A stretch of 63,532 nt of DNA from Syntrophorhabdaceae bacterium (GTDB lineage Bacteria > Desulfobacterota > Syntrophorhabdia > Syntrophorhabdales > Syntrophorhabdaceae). Location of the stretch: positions 1-63,532 of the forward strand of contig JAGOOA010000011.1 of assembly GCA_017992765.1 (NCBI GenBank), given 5' to 3'. Made by a program: the position numbers and the translations under genes. Shown here one piece after another: positions 1-9,083 of the stretch. The notes beneath the pieces are model-generated. The model was not told the DNA's origin. It saw nothing but the letters and a program-made list of their open reading frames with translations, and made no database searches. Position 1 is the stretch's first letter. Each line of letters opens with the position of its first letter.

Positions 1-487
1 ATTGCACGTTCACCTTTTTCTGAATAAAAGAAAATATGAGAGCACGTATCTCATCATTATAAACTATAGGCTTGCCGTTCTCATCTGTTATTTTCAGTGA
101 AAGGCTCACGGGGCTTATGACCTGGCCTCTCACAGACCTCCATGCCGAGAGGTCAAGCGAAAGGAAGTGCCCGTAAACTCTGGAAAACTTTGTTGAGAAC
201 CTGTACAGCTCCGGGTCATCCTCCCTTTCAAGATATTGCGGCAGGTCATGGAGGAATTTCCCGCTGTCGATAGATATCCTCATATGCTCCTCGTCGATGA
301 CGGCGCCCGGGAACATCTCCATAGCCTGTACATACATGTCTTCGTAGTATGACAGCTTGGGCAGCTGCGGCCAGAAGGGGATATCCATTTGGAGCGCAGC
401 GTCCAACGCCTCCAGGACGTCCTCGTGGGGCATGATCCCCATGGCCGTTGTGGAAAGGTCACCTCTGAAATTCAGCCTGTCATGCAT
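1..487 (-). CDS. MetE/UROD-like methyltransferase family protein, N-terminal part (3' end outside window)
   Basis: The frame opens with ATG at 487 and stays open to the left edge, so only the first 162 codons are visible. The start of the protein contains TTAMGIMPH, then IPFWPQLPKLSYYEDMYVQ and later GQVISPVSLSL and NDEIRALIFSFIQKKVN. From memory this pattern is that of the cobalamin-independent methionine synthase/uroporphyrinogen decarboxylase-like proteins common in anaerobic deltaproteobacteria, which share the MetE barrel and usually act in methyl transfer. The Zn-binding and catalytic residues of such proteins lie further C-terminal and cannot be checked here. It is divergent from the lytic transglycosylase gene, with a 206-bp gap that holds a repeat hairpin. 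Confidence 0.72.
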   Translation of the reverse strand, partial: MHDRLNFRGDLSTTAMGIMPHEDVLEALDAALQMDIPFWPQLPKLSYYEDMYVQAMEMFPGAVIDEEHMRISIDSGKFLHDLPQYLEREDDPELYRFSTKFSRVYGHFLSLDLSAWRSVRGQVISPVSLSLKITDENGKPIVYNDEIRALIFSFIQKKVNVQ

Positions 488-563
488 AGTAAATCCTTAA
501 CAGAAGCGATATAAATTGTCAATCATGGCGAAAGAACCGTGAGTCGTGAGGCAAAAAAGAGCA

Positions 564-642
564 GTAAATAGTATATCGTATATAGTATATAGTGAACTGC
601 AAAAACTTTTTGCGATATACGATATACGAATGACGATATACG
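564..642. repeat. Heptad AT-rich hairpin repeat, family A
   Basis: The left arm is made of TATATCG/TATATAG heptads. The right arm reads CGATATACGATATACGAA and then ACGATATACGG, largely complementary to the left arm, with a short A/T-rich loop between them. It fills most of the gap between the divergent MetE-like and lytic transglycosylase genes. The same words recur at 1377-1502, 17464-17560, 20934-20966, 37026-37052, 38859-38896, 41651-41758 and 44460-44500. A GTGAGTC/GTGAGGC heptad pair precedes it near 539-551. Confidence 0.8.
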
Positions 643-693
643 GTTATCTCCGGCAAGGTAAAAATAGTTTGACTCCCGTGCCCGTTTATAGTA

Positions 694-1323
694 TTGAAAT
701 ATGCCATGCTGTCTTTTAAAGGAATGAAAAACATCTTCCTTCCCGCTTTTCTGGTTATTTTCTCTCTCATGGCCTTTCTTCCCGCTACGCTTGCCGCTGA
801 AGAGGACAGCGACCAGAAAGGGCTGATCGTTGCAAAAACATTCGAGTATCTGAAAGATAAAAAGGTCAGGGGGAGCGACGAAAAGCTCATGACCATTGCC
901 AACAGCGTCTACGAAGAGTCGCAAAAATTTGATATAGACTACAGGCTCATACTTGCCGTCATGAAGGTCGAGAGCAATTTCAGGAACGACGCGGTCTCCA
1001 GAAAGGGTGCGCGCGGACTCCTCCAGATAAAGCCGTCCCTCGCGAGGCATATCTCCAGAACCTCTGACATATCCGTAAAGAGCGTCAAATGCCTCTATGA
1101 GCCTGAAAAGAATATCAAGATCGGCGTCAACTATCTCTCAAGGCTTATAGAGAGATTCGAGAATATCTATACAGCCCTCCATGCATACAATGTCGGACCG
1201 AGAAAGGTAAAACGCAACACCTCCGGTGATGAGGACGGGGCGCCGAACAGCCGTTTTACAAAGAAGGTTATGAAGGAATACCGGCAGATCGCCGGTATCC
1301 TGCCCGAACCTGAAGCAGAGTAG
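694..1323 (+). CDS. Lytic murein transglycosylase (SLT domain)
   Basis: A 209-residue product if the TTG at 694 is used. The more natural signal peptide begins at the ATG at 724 (MKNIFLPAFLVIF, cleavage after ATLA), so the true start may be 706 or 724. The mature part is a Slt-type lysozyme-like fold: the catalytic Glu sits in AVMKVESNFR, followed by GARGLLQIKP and ALHAYNVGP, the three hallmark blocks of family 1 lytic transglycosylases (MltC/MltE/Slt-like). It should cleave peptidoglycan glycan strands in the periplasm, forming 1,6-anhydromuramic acid. It stands alone between two repeat hairpins, so no operon partner is evident. Confidence 0.88.
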   Translation: MKYAMLSFKGMKNIFLPAFLVIFSLMAFLPATLAAEEDSDQKGLIVAKTFEYLKDKKVRGSDEKLMTIANSVYEESQKFDIDYRLILAVMKVESNFRNDAVSRKGARGLLQIKPSLARHISRTSDISVKSVKCLYEPEKNIKIGVNYLSRLIERFENIYTALHAYNVGPRKVKRNTSGDEDGAPNSRFTKKVMKEYRQIAGILPEPEAE

Positions 1324-1376
1324 ATTCCCGCAAACAAATCCGTAATTCATATAAGAGGCTAAATCGCCGAACTTTT

Positions 1377-1502
1377 AGTATATCGTATGTCGTATGTCGT
1401 ATGTCGTAAAAGACCTTAGAGTGTTCTTCTGTAGTTCACTATATACGATATACTATCTACGGCTCTTCTTGCCGTTTACGATATACGAACTACGATATAC
1501 GG
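1377..1502. repeat. Heptad AT-rich hairpin repeat, family A (full copy)
   Basis: TATATCGTATGTCGTATGTC heptads form the left arm. A loop containing ACCTTAG, TGTT and TGTAGTTCAC follows, then two right arms, the last reading ACGATATACGAACTACGATATAC. The loop words and the final arm recur in the copy at 17464-17560, so this is a dispersed element and not only local slippage. It separates the convergent lytic transglycosylase and FAD oxidoreductase genes and could act as a bidirectional transcription barrier. Confidence 0.85.
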
Positions 1503-1507
1503 TCTGT

Positions 1508-2881
1508 TTATTCCGGGAAGATCTTTCCGGGATTGAGGATGTTGTTGGGGTCGAAAAGCTCTTTGATCCTCTTCATCGTCGCGATCACCTCCGGGGAAAG
1601 CTCCATTCCGAGATAGGCCGACTTTGAGGTCCCTATGCCGTGTTCGCCGGAGAGCGTACCTCCGAGCCTTATCGTCTCTGCGAACAGGGCCTCCACCGCC
1701 CTTTCCGCCTTTTCCCTGTCCTCCTGCGTGTCCTTTATCATAATGCTCACGTGAAAATTGCCATCCCCCGCATGGCCAAAGCTCAGGATAGGCACTCCGA
1801 ACCTCTTCTCCATCTCTTCAAGCGCCCTGATGAGCGTCGGTATGTGAGACCTTGGGACTACAACGTCCTCTGCGATCTTGACCGGATTAAGATTGTACGT
1901 CGCCTGGGAAAGGACCCGTCTTGCCTGCCAGAGTCTGTCGGCCTCCTGCGGGTCTTCGGTCACGTCGCACCGGATCGCCTTTTTATCGAGGACGATCTTT
2001 CTGACCTTCTCTACCTGCGGCTGGATCGACTCCCTGTCGCCGTCGACCTCGATGAGCAGCAGCCCGCCTATGCCTTCAGGCAGGCCCATCGGAGATGCCT
2101 GCTCGCTGCATTGTATCGATGCCTTATCCATGAACTCGATCGTCGAAGGCACGACCTTTGCGGCTATGATCGCCGAAACTGCCGAGGCAGCGTCTTCGAC
2201 CTCCTGGAAAAGGGCAAGGATCGTGGCCTTTGCCTCCGGCAGCGGGATAAGCTTCAAAACGATCTTCGTGACGATACCGAGCGTCCCTTCGCTCCCCACA
2301 AAAAGGCGCGTCAGGTCATACCCGACGACGCCTTTCATGGTCCTTACCCCTGTTTTGATGATCTCTCCCGTTGGCTTCACCACCTCAAGGCCGAGGACAT
2401 AATCCCTCGTGACGCCGTATTTCAACGAATTGGGGCCGCCTGCGCACTCAGCAACATTCCCGCCTATGCTCGAATATTTGAATGAGGCCGGGTCGGGCGG
2501 ATAAAAGAGTCCCTGCTTCGCCATCTCCTGCTGCAGATCAAAGGTGATGACGCCCGGCTCTACGGTAACGGTAAGGTTTTCCGTATCGACCTCAAGAATG
2601 CGGTTCATTCTTGTAAAGACCAGCACAACCCCTCCATGGACCGGTATGGAGCCGCCGGTCAGTCCCGATCCCTGGCCGCGCGGTATCACGGGAAAACGAT
2701 GCCGGTTCGCAAGCTTTAATATCTTCGATACATCTTCCGCAGAGGACGGGAAGACCACAAGGTCAGGGATTACCCCTTCGTTCCTTGCGTCATAGGAGTA
2801 GCATTTTCTCTCCTCCAGAGATGCCAATACATTTTCCTTACCAACAGCTCGTACGATCTCATCTACAATCTTGTCTTCCAT
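1508..2881 (-). CDS. FAD-binding oxidoreductase, GlcD/D-lactate dehydrogenase type
   Basis: 457 residues. The N-terminal PCMH-type FAD domain (about 40-215) carries IPRGQGSGLTGG and the following hydrophobic strand typical of FAD_binding_4. The C-terminal FAD-oxidase domain (about 220-455) ends with FGHAGDGNFHV and LSGEHGIGTSK, the conserved blocks of the GlcD/D-lactate/2-hydroxyglutarate dehydrogenase family. The reaction is oxidation of a 2-hydroxyacid to a 2-oxoacid, with electrons passed to an acceptor that the sequence does not reveal. No GlcE/GlcF-like Fe-S partner is next to it, so the electron route is open. It lies downstream of ilvD on the same strand, but a large hairpin (2900-2968) separates the two. 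The exact substrate cannot be told. Confidence 0.88.
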   Translation of the reverse strand: MEDKIVDEIVRAVGKENVLASLEERKCYSYDARNEGVIPDLVVFPSSAEDVSKILKLANRHRFPVIPRGQGSGLTGGSIPVHGGVVLVFTRMNRILEVDTENLTVTVEPGVITFDLQQEMAKQGLFYPPDPASFKYSSIGGNVAECAGGPNSLKYGVTRDYVLGLEVVKPTGEIIKTGVRTMKGVVGYDLTRLFVGSEGTLGIVTKIVLKLIPLPEAKATILALFQEVEDAASAVSAIIAAKVVPSTIEFMDKASIQCSEQASPMGLPEGIGGLLLIEVDGDRESIQPQVEKVRKIVLDKKAIRCDVTEDPQEADRLWQARRVLSQATYNLNPVKIAEDVVVPRSHIPTLIRALEEMEKRFGVPILSFGHAGDGNFHVSIMIKDTQEDREKAERAVEALFAETIRLGGTLSGEHGIGTSKSAYLGMELSPEVIATMKRIKELFDPNNILNPGKIFPE

Positions 2882-2899
2882 ATAAATCCTTTAACAAAG

Positions 2900-2968
2900 C
2901 AGGCTAAGGTTTAGGCTAAGGTTAAGCAAATCCTATTTTTTCTTAACCTTGACCTTAACCTCAGCCTG
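2900..2968. repeat. Hexad hairpin repeat, family C (possible terminator)
   Basis: Two 27-nt arms (2900-2926 and 2942-2968) built of GGCTAA/GGTTAA hexads are inverted copies of each other with a few mismatches. They enclose a short T-rich loop. The element lies between ilvD and the FAD oxidoreductase gene and would fold as a long stem in RNA from either strand. A second copy with the same architecture is at 28476-28544. Confidence 0.85.
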
Positions 2969-2973
2969 ATCTT

Positions 2974-4635
2974 TTATTCTTTAAACACCGCCCCCGTCGC
3001 CGCCGAGGTCACGAGCTTCGCGTAACGCGCCATGTAGCCCTCTTTGATCTTCGGCTCAGGGCGCCTCCACGCCTTCCTGCGTTTCGCCAGTTCGCTCTTA
3101 TCGACACGGAGGCGTATGCTCTTTTTCACCAGGTCTATCTCGACGGCATCCCCGTTCTTCACGAACGCGATGGGGCCTCCTTCCGCCGCCTCAGGCGACA
3201 CGTGCCCTATGCAAAGGCCTCTTGTCCCTCCGGAGAATCTCCCGTCGGTGATCAGGGCGCACACCGTGTCAAGCCCCCTGCCGGCAAGGATGCTCGTGGG
3301 GGTGAGCATCTCGCGCATTCCGGGCCCGCCCTTCGGCCCTTCGTAGCGGATTATGACCGCGTCGCCCGCCCGTATCTTCCCTTCCATGATGGCGCGTCCC
3401 GCCTCCTCCTCGCTCTCGAAGACCTTTGCCTTCCCCTCAAAATGCCACAGGCTCTCCGACACCCCGATCCTCTTAACTATTGAACCCTGGGGCGCAAGGC
3501 TCCCCGTCAATACGGCGAGGCCGCCTTTTTCGTGATAAGGCGCGTCGATGCGGTGGATAACCTCATGGCCGGCGACATTGACGCTCTTAAGGATATCGCC
3601 AACCCTGCCGCCGGTCACGGTTAAGCATTTCTTGTTGATCAGGTTCTTTTTTGTCAGTTCCTTCATGATCCCATAAACACCGCCTGCCTCAAAAAGGTCT
3701 TCAAGGTGGTGCGGTCCGGCCGGGCTCATATTGCAGACGTGCGGAACCTTCTCCGACAACTCGTCGAAAAGCGTCAAGGGCAGCTTGATGCCCCCTTCAT
3801 TCGCAATCGCAGGGAGGTGGAGCGCCGTGTTCGATGAACCGCCGAAGGCCATATCGACCGTGATGGCATTTTTAAAGGCTTCAAGGGTCATAACATCCCG
3901 CGGCTTTATATCCTTCTTTACAAGCTCAACGACCTTCTGCCCTGCCAGCTTGGCAAGCCTTATCCGGGCAGCGTGGACCGCCGGTATCGTGCCGTTTCCG
4001 GGCAGGCCTATGCCAAGCGCCTCTGAAAGGCAGTTCATTGAGTTCGCCGTGAACATGCCGGAGCATGAACCGGCGCCCGGGCATGCGCACTCCTCGAGCA
4101 TTGAAAGCTCAACTTCGGTCATAAGGCCGCCTGCGACCTTGCCTACGCCTTCGAAGACAGAGATAAGGTCTACGGCCTTCCCTTGAAAACGGCCTGCGAG
4201 CATGGGCCCCCCGCTTACCATGATGGCCGGAATATTAAGCCGCATGGCTGCCATCATCATTCCCGGTATGATCTTGTCGCAGTTCGGCACCAGCACGATA
4301 CCGTCAAAGGGGTATGCCTTCGCCATTACCTCAACGGAATCACAGATAAGCTCCCTTGATCCGAGAGAGTATTTCATCCCCTCATGGTTCATGGCGATCC
4401 CATCGCATACGCCGATCGTCGAAAACTCCATCGGTGTCCCACCCGCCATCCTGATGCCGTCCTTGACGGCCTGAGAGACCCTGTTAAGGTGAATATGCCC
4501 CGGTATCAGCTCGTTCGCAGAGTTTGCTACGCCGATGATCGGCCTTTCTATCTCCTGGGATGTATACCCCATGGCGCCGAAAAGGCTCCGGTGCGGCGCC
4601 TTCTCAACCCCTTTTTTCATTCTGTCGGACCTCAT
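2974..4635 (-). CDS. ilvD: Dihydroxy-acid dehydratase
   Basis: Full-length IlvD (about 553 residues), which converts 2,3-dihydroxy-isovalerate and -methylvalerate to the 2-oxoacids, the third common step of valine and isoleucine synthesis. The iron-sulfur ligand blocks are present: [11 protein letters not shown] and [16 protein letters not shown], plus [12 protein letters not shown] near the N terminus and [16 protein letters not shown] near the C terminus. An AGGAGG is best spaced for the ATG at 4635; an ATG two codons upstream (4641) overlaps that ribosome binding site too closely. No other branched-chain amino acid gene is adjacent. The gene is divergent from phoB. Confidence 0.95.
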   Translation of the reverse strand: MRSDRMKKGVEKAPHRSLFGAMGYTSQEIERPIIGVANSANELIPGHIHLNRVSQAVKDGIRMAGGTPMEFSTIGVCDGIAMNHEGMKYSLGSRELICDSVEVMAKAYPFDGIVLVPNCDKIIPGMMMAAMRLNIPAIMVSGGPMLAGRFQGKAVDLISVFEGVGKVAGGLMTEVELSMLEECACPGAGSCSGMFTANSMNCLSEALGIGLPGNGTIPAVHAARIRLAKLAGQKVVELVKKDIKPRDVMTLEAFKNAITVDMAFGGSSNTALHLPAIANEGGIKLPLTLFDELSEKVPHVCNMSPAGPHHLEDLFEAGGVYGIMKELTKKNLINKKCLTVTGGRVGDILKSVNVAGHEVIHRIDAPYHEKGGLAVLTGSLAPQGSIVKRIGVSESLWHFEGKAKVFESEEEAGRAIMEGKIRAGDAVIIRYEGPKGGPGMREMLTPTSILAGRGLDTVCALITDGRFSGGTRGLCIGHVSPEAAEGGPIAFVKNGDAVEIDLVKKSIRLRVDKSELAKRRKAWRRPEPKIKEGYMARYAKLVTSAATGAVFKE

Positions 4636-4669
4636 TGCCATACCTCCTCCTTGAAAAAAAATACCTTCC

Positions 4670-4686
4670 TTAATTAAAAATTAACA
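4670..4686 (+). promoter_or_regulatory. Possible PhoB half-box pair upstream of phoB
   Basis: TTAATT at 4670 and TTAACA at 4681 are direct repeats with the 11-bp period typical of PhoB/PhoP-type sites, 125 bp before phoB. A TATACA at 4701 could be the -10. Only two hexamers match, in A/T-rich DNA, so autoregulation is a weak inference. Confidence 0.3.
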
Positions 4687-4810
4687 ATCTACCGCTAAGT
4701 TATACAAGATTATTATACGGGGGCTCACTTTGCAACAGAATATTACGGGGCATAACGTATTGGCCCAGAAAAGGCTTTTCAAAAATCGGGCAATGGAGTA
4801 ATCTGGTCGT

Positions 4811-5494
4811 ATGGGCAGCCAATTGATAGCCATCGTAGATGACGAGCCCGACATCCTTGAGCTCGTCGGGATCAATCTAAAAAAATCAGGATTTAAAGTA
4901 AGCGGATTTTCCGACGTGGAAGGTTTTTACAGATCCCTCCATGCCTCCTCTCCAGACCTGATAATCCTTGACCTTATGCTCCCCGGCATCGACGGTTTCG
5001 AGGTTTGCAAATATTTGAAAAATAACGAAAGATATGCATCCATCCCAATTATTATGCTTACCGCAAAGACCGCGGAGGCCGAAAAGGTCCTCGGCCTGGA
5101 GCTGGGAGCCGACGATTATGTCACCAAGCCTTTTTCACCCATGGAGCTCACAGCAAGGGTCAAGGCAGTCCTGAGAAGGCATGAACACAAGATAGGATCG
5201 AAGATGATCGAGGTCAAGGATATCCTCAGGATCGACCTGGAAAAATACGAAGTAGAGGTGGAAGGCAGAAAGGTTGATCTTACTCCCGCAGAATTCAAGA
5301 TCTTGAACCTTCTTGCTGCAAGGTCCGGCAGAACATATTCCCGTGATCAGATCCTCGATCACCTTTGGGGAAAAGAAAAATTTGTCATCGACAGGACCGT
5401 GGACGTCCATATCAGGCACCTCAGGGAAAAGCTCGGCAGCGCCGGCCGGTTCATTAAAAATATTCGGAGCATAGGATATAAATTCGAAGCATGA
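4811..5494 (+). CDS. phoB: Phosphate regulon response regulator PhoB
   Basis: 227 residues. Receiver domain 1-120: acidic pocket DDEPD, phosphoacceptor Asp in IILDLMLPGIDG, switch Thr in IIMLTAKT, conserved Lys in DYVTKPFSP. C-terminal OmpR/PhoB winged helix about 130-225, with LTPAEFKIL, DQILDHLWG and RTVDVHIRHLREKLG. Its stop overlaps the phoR start by 4 bp, so the pair is translationally coupled. The PhoB assignment (rather than another OmpR-family regulator) rests on the PhoR-like partner and the pst genes downstream. It should bind direct-repeat Pho boxes such as those at 8992-9019. Confidence 0.88.
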   Translation: MGSQLIAIVDDEPDILELVGINLKKSGFKVSGFSDVEGFYRSLHASSPDLIILDLMLPGIDGFEVCKYLKNNERYASIPIIMLTAKTAEAEKVLGLELGADDYVTKPFSPMELTARVKAVLRRHEHKIGSKMIEVKDILRIDLEKYEVEVEGRKVDLTPAEFKILNLLAARSGRTYSRDQILDHLWGKEKFVIDRTVDVHIRHLREKLGSAGRFIKNIRSIGYKFEA

Positions 5495-7236
5495 AGAGAA
5501 CACTGTTCTTTAAGATATTTGGCGGGTATTTTGTTCTAACGATAGCGCTCTCAGCCTTGATACTCGCATTTTCATTCACCGTGATACGCCACTATCACAT
5601 AGAAACCATTGCGGGCGGCCTGAGAGACCTCGCCACCGTGATCAGGGCGCAAATCTCTCAACCCCTTATTGACGGCAATTTCCAGAAGCTCGATGCCATT
5701 GCAAAATCCTCAGGAAAAGATACCGGTACGCGGATAACCATCATAGCGCTTAACGGAGCCGTTCTTGCCGATTCTGAAGAAGACCCTAAAAAGATGGAGA
5801 ACCACCGGACAAGGGCCGAGGTCGCTTCCGCCCTCGAGGGGTCTCCGGGGAGGTTCGTAAGGTTCAGCGACACCCTGAAAAGGGAGATGCTCTATGTTGC
5901 CGTTCCCGTCTATCAAGACAAAAAGGTAATGGGCGCCCTCAGGCTGAGCCGGTATTTAAAAAATATTGATACTATTGCCGGCCGGATCAGATTGTCAATC
6001 GTTCAGATCACCCTCTTTATCATTGGCGCATCCCTCGTTGCAGCCTTTATCTTTTCGAACAGCCTCTCGAAGCCGATCCACGAGCTGATCGCCGCTTCAC
6101 AGAGGGTCGCAAAGAACGATTTCAATGTGAAGGTCTTCCTTAAGAACAGGGATGAGCTCAGAGACCTTGCCGATAATTTTAATGACATGGTCAGCCGCAT
6201 AAAAATGCTTTTCTCCGAGCTGTCCAGGCAGAAGGAAGAATGGAACAGCGTCATACTGTCACTGCGGGAAGGGTTCCTTATACTCGACAAAGAGGAAAAG
6301 GTCGTTTTCTTCAATGAAAGCTTCAGATCGATCATAAACGCAAACCCCGACAAAGGGAAGTTCTACTGGGAAGTAATCAGGGAGCCGAAGCTGAGCGAAT
6401 TGATAAAGAATGTCCGCGAAACAAAGCATAACCACATTAAAGAGATCGAGTTTAACAACAGGATATTCTCTTGCAGCGCTACGTACTTGAATGTGCAGGA
6501 AGAGATCGCAATTGTGTTCCATGATATTACAGATATAAAAAACCTGGAAAAGATCAAGACCGACTTCGTCCAGAATGTATCCCATGAATTACGGACGCCT
6601 TTGACGTCAATTCAAGGCTTCATCGAAACCCTTGGAGAGGCGGTAAGCAGCACAGAACAAAAACATTACATCGACATCGTGAAACGGAACACTAACAGAC
6701 TGATCAATATAATCAACGACCTTCTCCTTTTATCTGAGCTTGAAGAAAAACACATGGAACCCGAGCGTGAAAAGGTTGACCTGAAGGTCTTGATGGAAAA
6801 CTCGGTAAAGATCTTCGGGCAGCAGCTTGCCGAAAAGGGTTTGGACCTCGCATTCGCGATCAATCCCAGCGCGCCTATCGTGAAAGGCGACGCCTTCAAG
6901 CTTGAGCAGATGATCATCAACCTTCTCGATAACGCCGTCAAATACACGGAAAAAGGCGTGATCGCCCTATCCCTCGAGCCCGGGAAAAATACGGTAATAT
7001 TCACCATACAGGATACGGGCATCGGAATCCCGGGCGACCATCTTTCAAGGATATTTGAAAGGTTCTATGTCGTTGACAAATCACGGTCAAAGAGGCTCGG
7101 CGGAACCGGCCTGGGCCTCTCTATCGTGAAGCATATTGTCTTGCTCCATAACGGGAAGATAGACGTGCAAAGCACCCCGGGGGTGGGGACCAAAGTTACC
7201 GTTGCGCTGCCGCTTGACCCTGCTTTGCCACTATGA
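5491..7236 (+). CDS. phoR: PhoR-type sensor histidine kinase
   Basis: 581 residues. TM1 (about 8-32), an extracytoplasmic domain of about 130 residues, TM2 (about 168-188), HAMP (190-245), PAS (250-350, with EGFLILDKEEKVVFFN), HisKA with the phospho-His in NVSHELRTPLTSIQGF (about 370), then HATPase_c with the N box INLLDNAVKYT, DTGIGIP and GGTGLGLSIVKHI. This is the long PhoR form with a periplasmic sensing loop, unlike the short enterobacterial PhoR. It phosphorylates PhoB when phosphate is scarce, and PhoU/Pst normally restrain it. Coupled to phoB by a 4-bp overlap. Confidence 0.86.
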   Translation: MKRTLFFKIFGGYFVLTIALSALILAFSFTVIRHYHIETIAGGLRDLATVIRAQISQPLIDGNFQKLDAIAKSSGKDTGTRITIIALNGAVLADSEEDPKKMENHRTRAEVASALEGSPGRFVRFSDTLKREMLYVAVPVYQDKKVMGALRLSRYLKNIDTIAGRIRLSIVQITLFIIGASLVAAFIFSNSLSKPIHELIAASQRVAKNDFNVKVFLKNRDELRDLADNFNDMVSRIKMLFSELSRQKEEWNSVILSLREGFLILDKEEKVVFFNESFRSIINANPDKGKFYWEVIREPKLSELIKNVRETKHNHIKEIEFNNRIFSCSATYLNVQEEIAIVFHDITDIKNLEKIKTDFVQNVSHELRTPLTSIQGFIETLGEAVSSTEQKHYIDIVKRNTNRLINIINDLLLLSELEEKHMEPEREKVDLKVLMENSVKIFGQQLAEKGLDLAFAINPSAPIVKGDAFKLEQMIINLLDNAVKYTEKGVIALSLEPGKNTVIFTIQDTGIGIPGDHLSRIFERFYVVDKSRSKRLGGTGLGLSIVKHIVLLHNGKIDVQSTPGVGTKVTVALPLDPALPL

Positions 7237-7332
7237 GCGGCAAGAATGCTTTTTTCTCACTTGATCGAACCCGGATAGCATAAAAGCGCTTTTTATGGTA
7301 GCATAGTATAAAATTGCATAAAGGGGGCAGCA

Positions 7333-7605
7333 ATGAAAAAGAAAGAAGCCAAAAAACGGGTAACCTTCAAATTGGAAAATCCTTCCGCCGGAGAGGTCTT
7401 TCTTGCCGGCTCCTTTAACGCCTGGAGCCCTACGGCAAAAGCCCTCAAGAAGGATGCCAGGGGCATCTGGAAAACGACGATGATGCTGTCTCAGGGCGTC
7501 TATGAATACCGGTTCATTGTCGATGGCGTGTGGCAGGACGACCCTGCAAATCCGGAAAAAAGCATGAACGAGTTCGGCTCGCATAATTCTGTTTTGAAGG
7601 TATAA
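7333..7605 (+). CDS. Stand-alone glycogen-binding (CBM48/AMPK1) domain protein
   Basis: A 90-residue protein that is almost only a CBM48 (isoamylase N-terminal/AMPK beta-type) module: FLAGSFNAWSP, then GIWKTTMML, GVYEYRFIVDGVW and NPEKSMNEFGSHNSVLKV. The two Trp of the usual glucan-binding face (in NAWSP and GIWK) are present. A GGGGGC ribosome binding site precedes the ATG. No catalytic domain is attached. Such lone modules are known in deltaproteobacteria; binding to alpha-glucan is inferred from the family. The perfect palindrome AAAAGCGCTTTT (7282-7293) lies just upstream. A GH13-type gene is in the window but 52 kb away. Confidence 0.8.
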   Translation: MKKKEAKKRVTFKLENPSAGEVFLAGSFNAWSPTAKALKKDARGIWKTTMMLSQGVYEYRFIVDGVWQDDPANPEKSMNEFGSHNSVLKV

Positions 7606-7629
7606 TATCGAAAAATCCTAAAAAGCCCG

Positions 7630-8922
7630 TCAGGCCCTTTTTGGCCTGTCAAGCTTCACTTTGGTGATCCTTCTCCCTTCGACACCCACCACAGTAAACC
7701 TGTGAATACCATGGATGATGATTTCTCCACCTTTAGGCATTTCCTGAAGCTGTGTGAGTATAAAACCTCCAAGGGTTTCGTAATCAGGAGATTCCGACAG
7801 CTCGAGATTAAATCGATTGTTCAGGTCTCTTATTGAATATGAAGCGTCTATAATAACAGAGCCGTCCTTCAACCTTTCTATGCGGTCATCTACATCAGTC
7901 TCATCCATTATTTCGCCGAATATCTCTTCCATAATATCTTCGAGCGTGACGATCCCCACCGTTGTCCCGTACTCATCGACTACGATAGCAAGGTGCTGGC
8001 GTCTTTTCTGCATTTCCTTCAGCAGAACGCTTATCCCCATTGTTTCCGGAACAAAATAGGGCTTTTTGAGCAGCTTGTCCAGGTTGAAGGGGGACTGAAG
8101 CCATATCTGTTTTGTTATGTCCTTCTGGTAAACAACGCCGATGACCTTATCAAGGTTTTCCCTGTAGACGGGATATCGGGAAAACTCATTTTCCACGATA
8201 TATTGCACTATCTCATCTTTGCCATCATCGATATTGATGCTATAAACATTAGGCCTTGGGACCATGATCTCTTTCACTGACCTGTCCGCAAATTCAAAAA
8301 CACCGTGGATCAGCTTCTCTTCTGTCTCGTCAAAGACCCCTTTGCGCCTTCCCTCCTCAAGAAGCACTTTTATTTCTCCCTCACCTATATGCTCCTCTCC
8401 CTTTTTGAGATTCAACGCCCTAACAACGATCGAGGTGGAAAAGGAGAGAAAATCAACAAAAACAAAAAATACCTTTGCGATGAAGTGCAGGAAAGGGGCG
8501 ATCCACAGGGCAACTCTTTCTTTATAATTGATCCCTATGTACTTCGGAACCAGTTCGCCGAGCACAAGGAAGAGGTAAGTCAGTATTACGACTATGATGA
8601 CAACCGACAGGGTTTCATCAAGGGCGCCGATATAAGGGATCCGGCTGATATAAGGTTTAATGTAATGTACAGAAATAATGCCTCCGATAGCAGACGCGAG
8701 GGTCCCGCAAAGGGTGATGCCTATCTGAACGGCGGACAGAAATCTTTCCGGGTTCTCTTTCATTTCGAGAAGCATATCCGCCCTGCGCTCTTTGTCCTTT
8801 TTCGCGATCTCCTTTATCTTGCTTTTTCTCGAAGAAACGATCGCAAACTCACCGGCAGAAAAAATACCATTCAGAATTATTAGTGCTAAAATAAAAAAGA
8901 ACGCTAAGAGAGCTTTATCCAT
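7630..8922 (-). CDS. CNNM/CorC-type membrane protein with CBS domains (TlyC/HlyC family)
   Basis: About 430 residues. The N-terminal DUF21/CNNM transmembrane region (about 1-190) contains LNGIFSAGEFAIVSSRKSKI and GITLCGTLASAIGG. A CBS pair follows (about 205-325, with VKEIMVPRPNV and HLAIVVDEYGTTVGIVTLEDI), then a CorC_HlyC C-terminal domain (about 340-425). Family members move or sense Mg2+ (or Co2+/Na+); the 'hemolysin' name is historical. GGAGGGG fits the ATG at 8922; a GTG four codons upstream (8934) would sit on top of it. Convergent with the CBM48 gene. CAGGCC/GGCCTG at 7631-7648 could form a small terminator at the gene end. Confidence 0.88.
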   Translation of the reverse strand: MDKALLAFFFILALIILNGIFSAGEFAIVSSRKSKIKEIAKKDKERRADMLLEMKENPERFLSAVQIGITLCGTLASAIGGIISVHYIKPYISRIPYIGALDETLSVVIIVVILTYLFLVLGELVPKYIGINYKERVALWIAPFLHFIAKVFFVFVDFLSFSTSIVVRALNLKKGEEHIGEGEIKVLLEEGRRKGVFDETEEKLIHGVFEFADRSVKEIMVPRPNVYSINIDDGKDEIVQYIVENEFSRYPVYRENLDKVIGVVYQKDITKQIWLQSPFNLDKLLKKPYFVPETMGISVLLKEMQKRRQHLAIVVDEYGTTVGIVTLEDIMEEIFGEIMDETDVDDRIERLKDGSVIIDASYSIRDLNNRFNLELSESPDYETLGGFILTQLQEMPKGGEIIIHGIHRFTVVGVEGRRITKVKLDRPKRA

Positions 8923-8991
8923 ATATCTTCTCACCCCTCCGCAAAATAATTAACATTATTCTTTATTATATCATGAGTGGCATATTCATTA

Positions 8992-9045
8992 TTAACCAAA
9001 TCTTAACAAAATATTCACCGAACAATAACATACATTTCGTATTGT
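8992..9045 (+). promoter_or_regulatory. Pho box array and promoter of the pst1 operon
   Basis: Three hexamers TTAACC (8992), TTAACA (9003) and TTCACC (9014) repeat with an exact 11-bp period, the geometry of PhoB/PhoP sites, where dimers bind direct repeats one helix turn apart. A further TTAACA is at 8950. A candidate -10 TATTGT lies at 9040-9045 and no good -35 is present, as expected for an activator-dependent Pho promoter. It lies 65-92 bp before the pstS1 ATG. Confidence 0.6.
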
Positions 9046-9083
9046 TATCTCTGAGCAGCAAATATTTTCATGAGGAGGAAAGC

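Noticed and set aside
1394-1627. Small ORF encoded by the repeat at 1377-1502
   Set aside because: Its residues (YTIYYLR, YTIYELRYT) come directly from the heptads, and it has no ribosome binding site.
7282-7293. AAAAGCGCTTTT as an operator or terminator
   Set aside because: A 12-bp palindrome, but single, A/T-rich and without a partner site or T-run long enough for a confident call.
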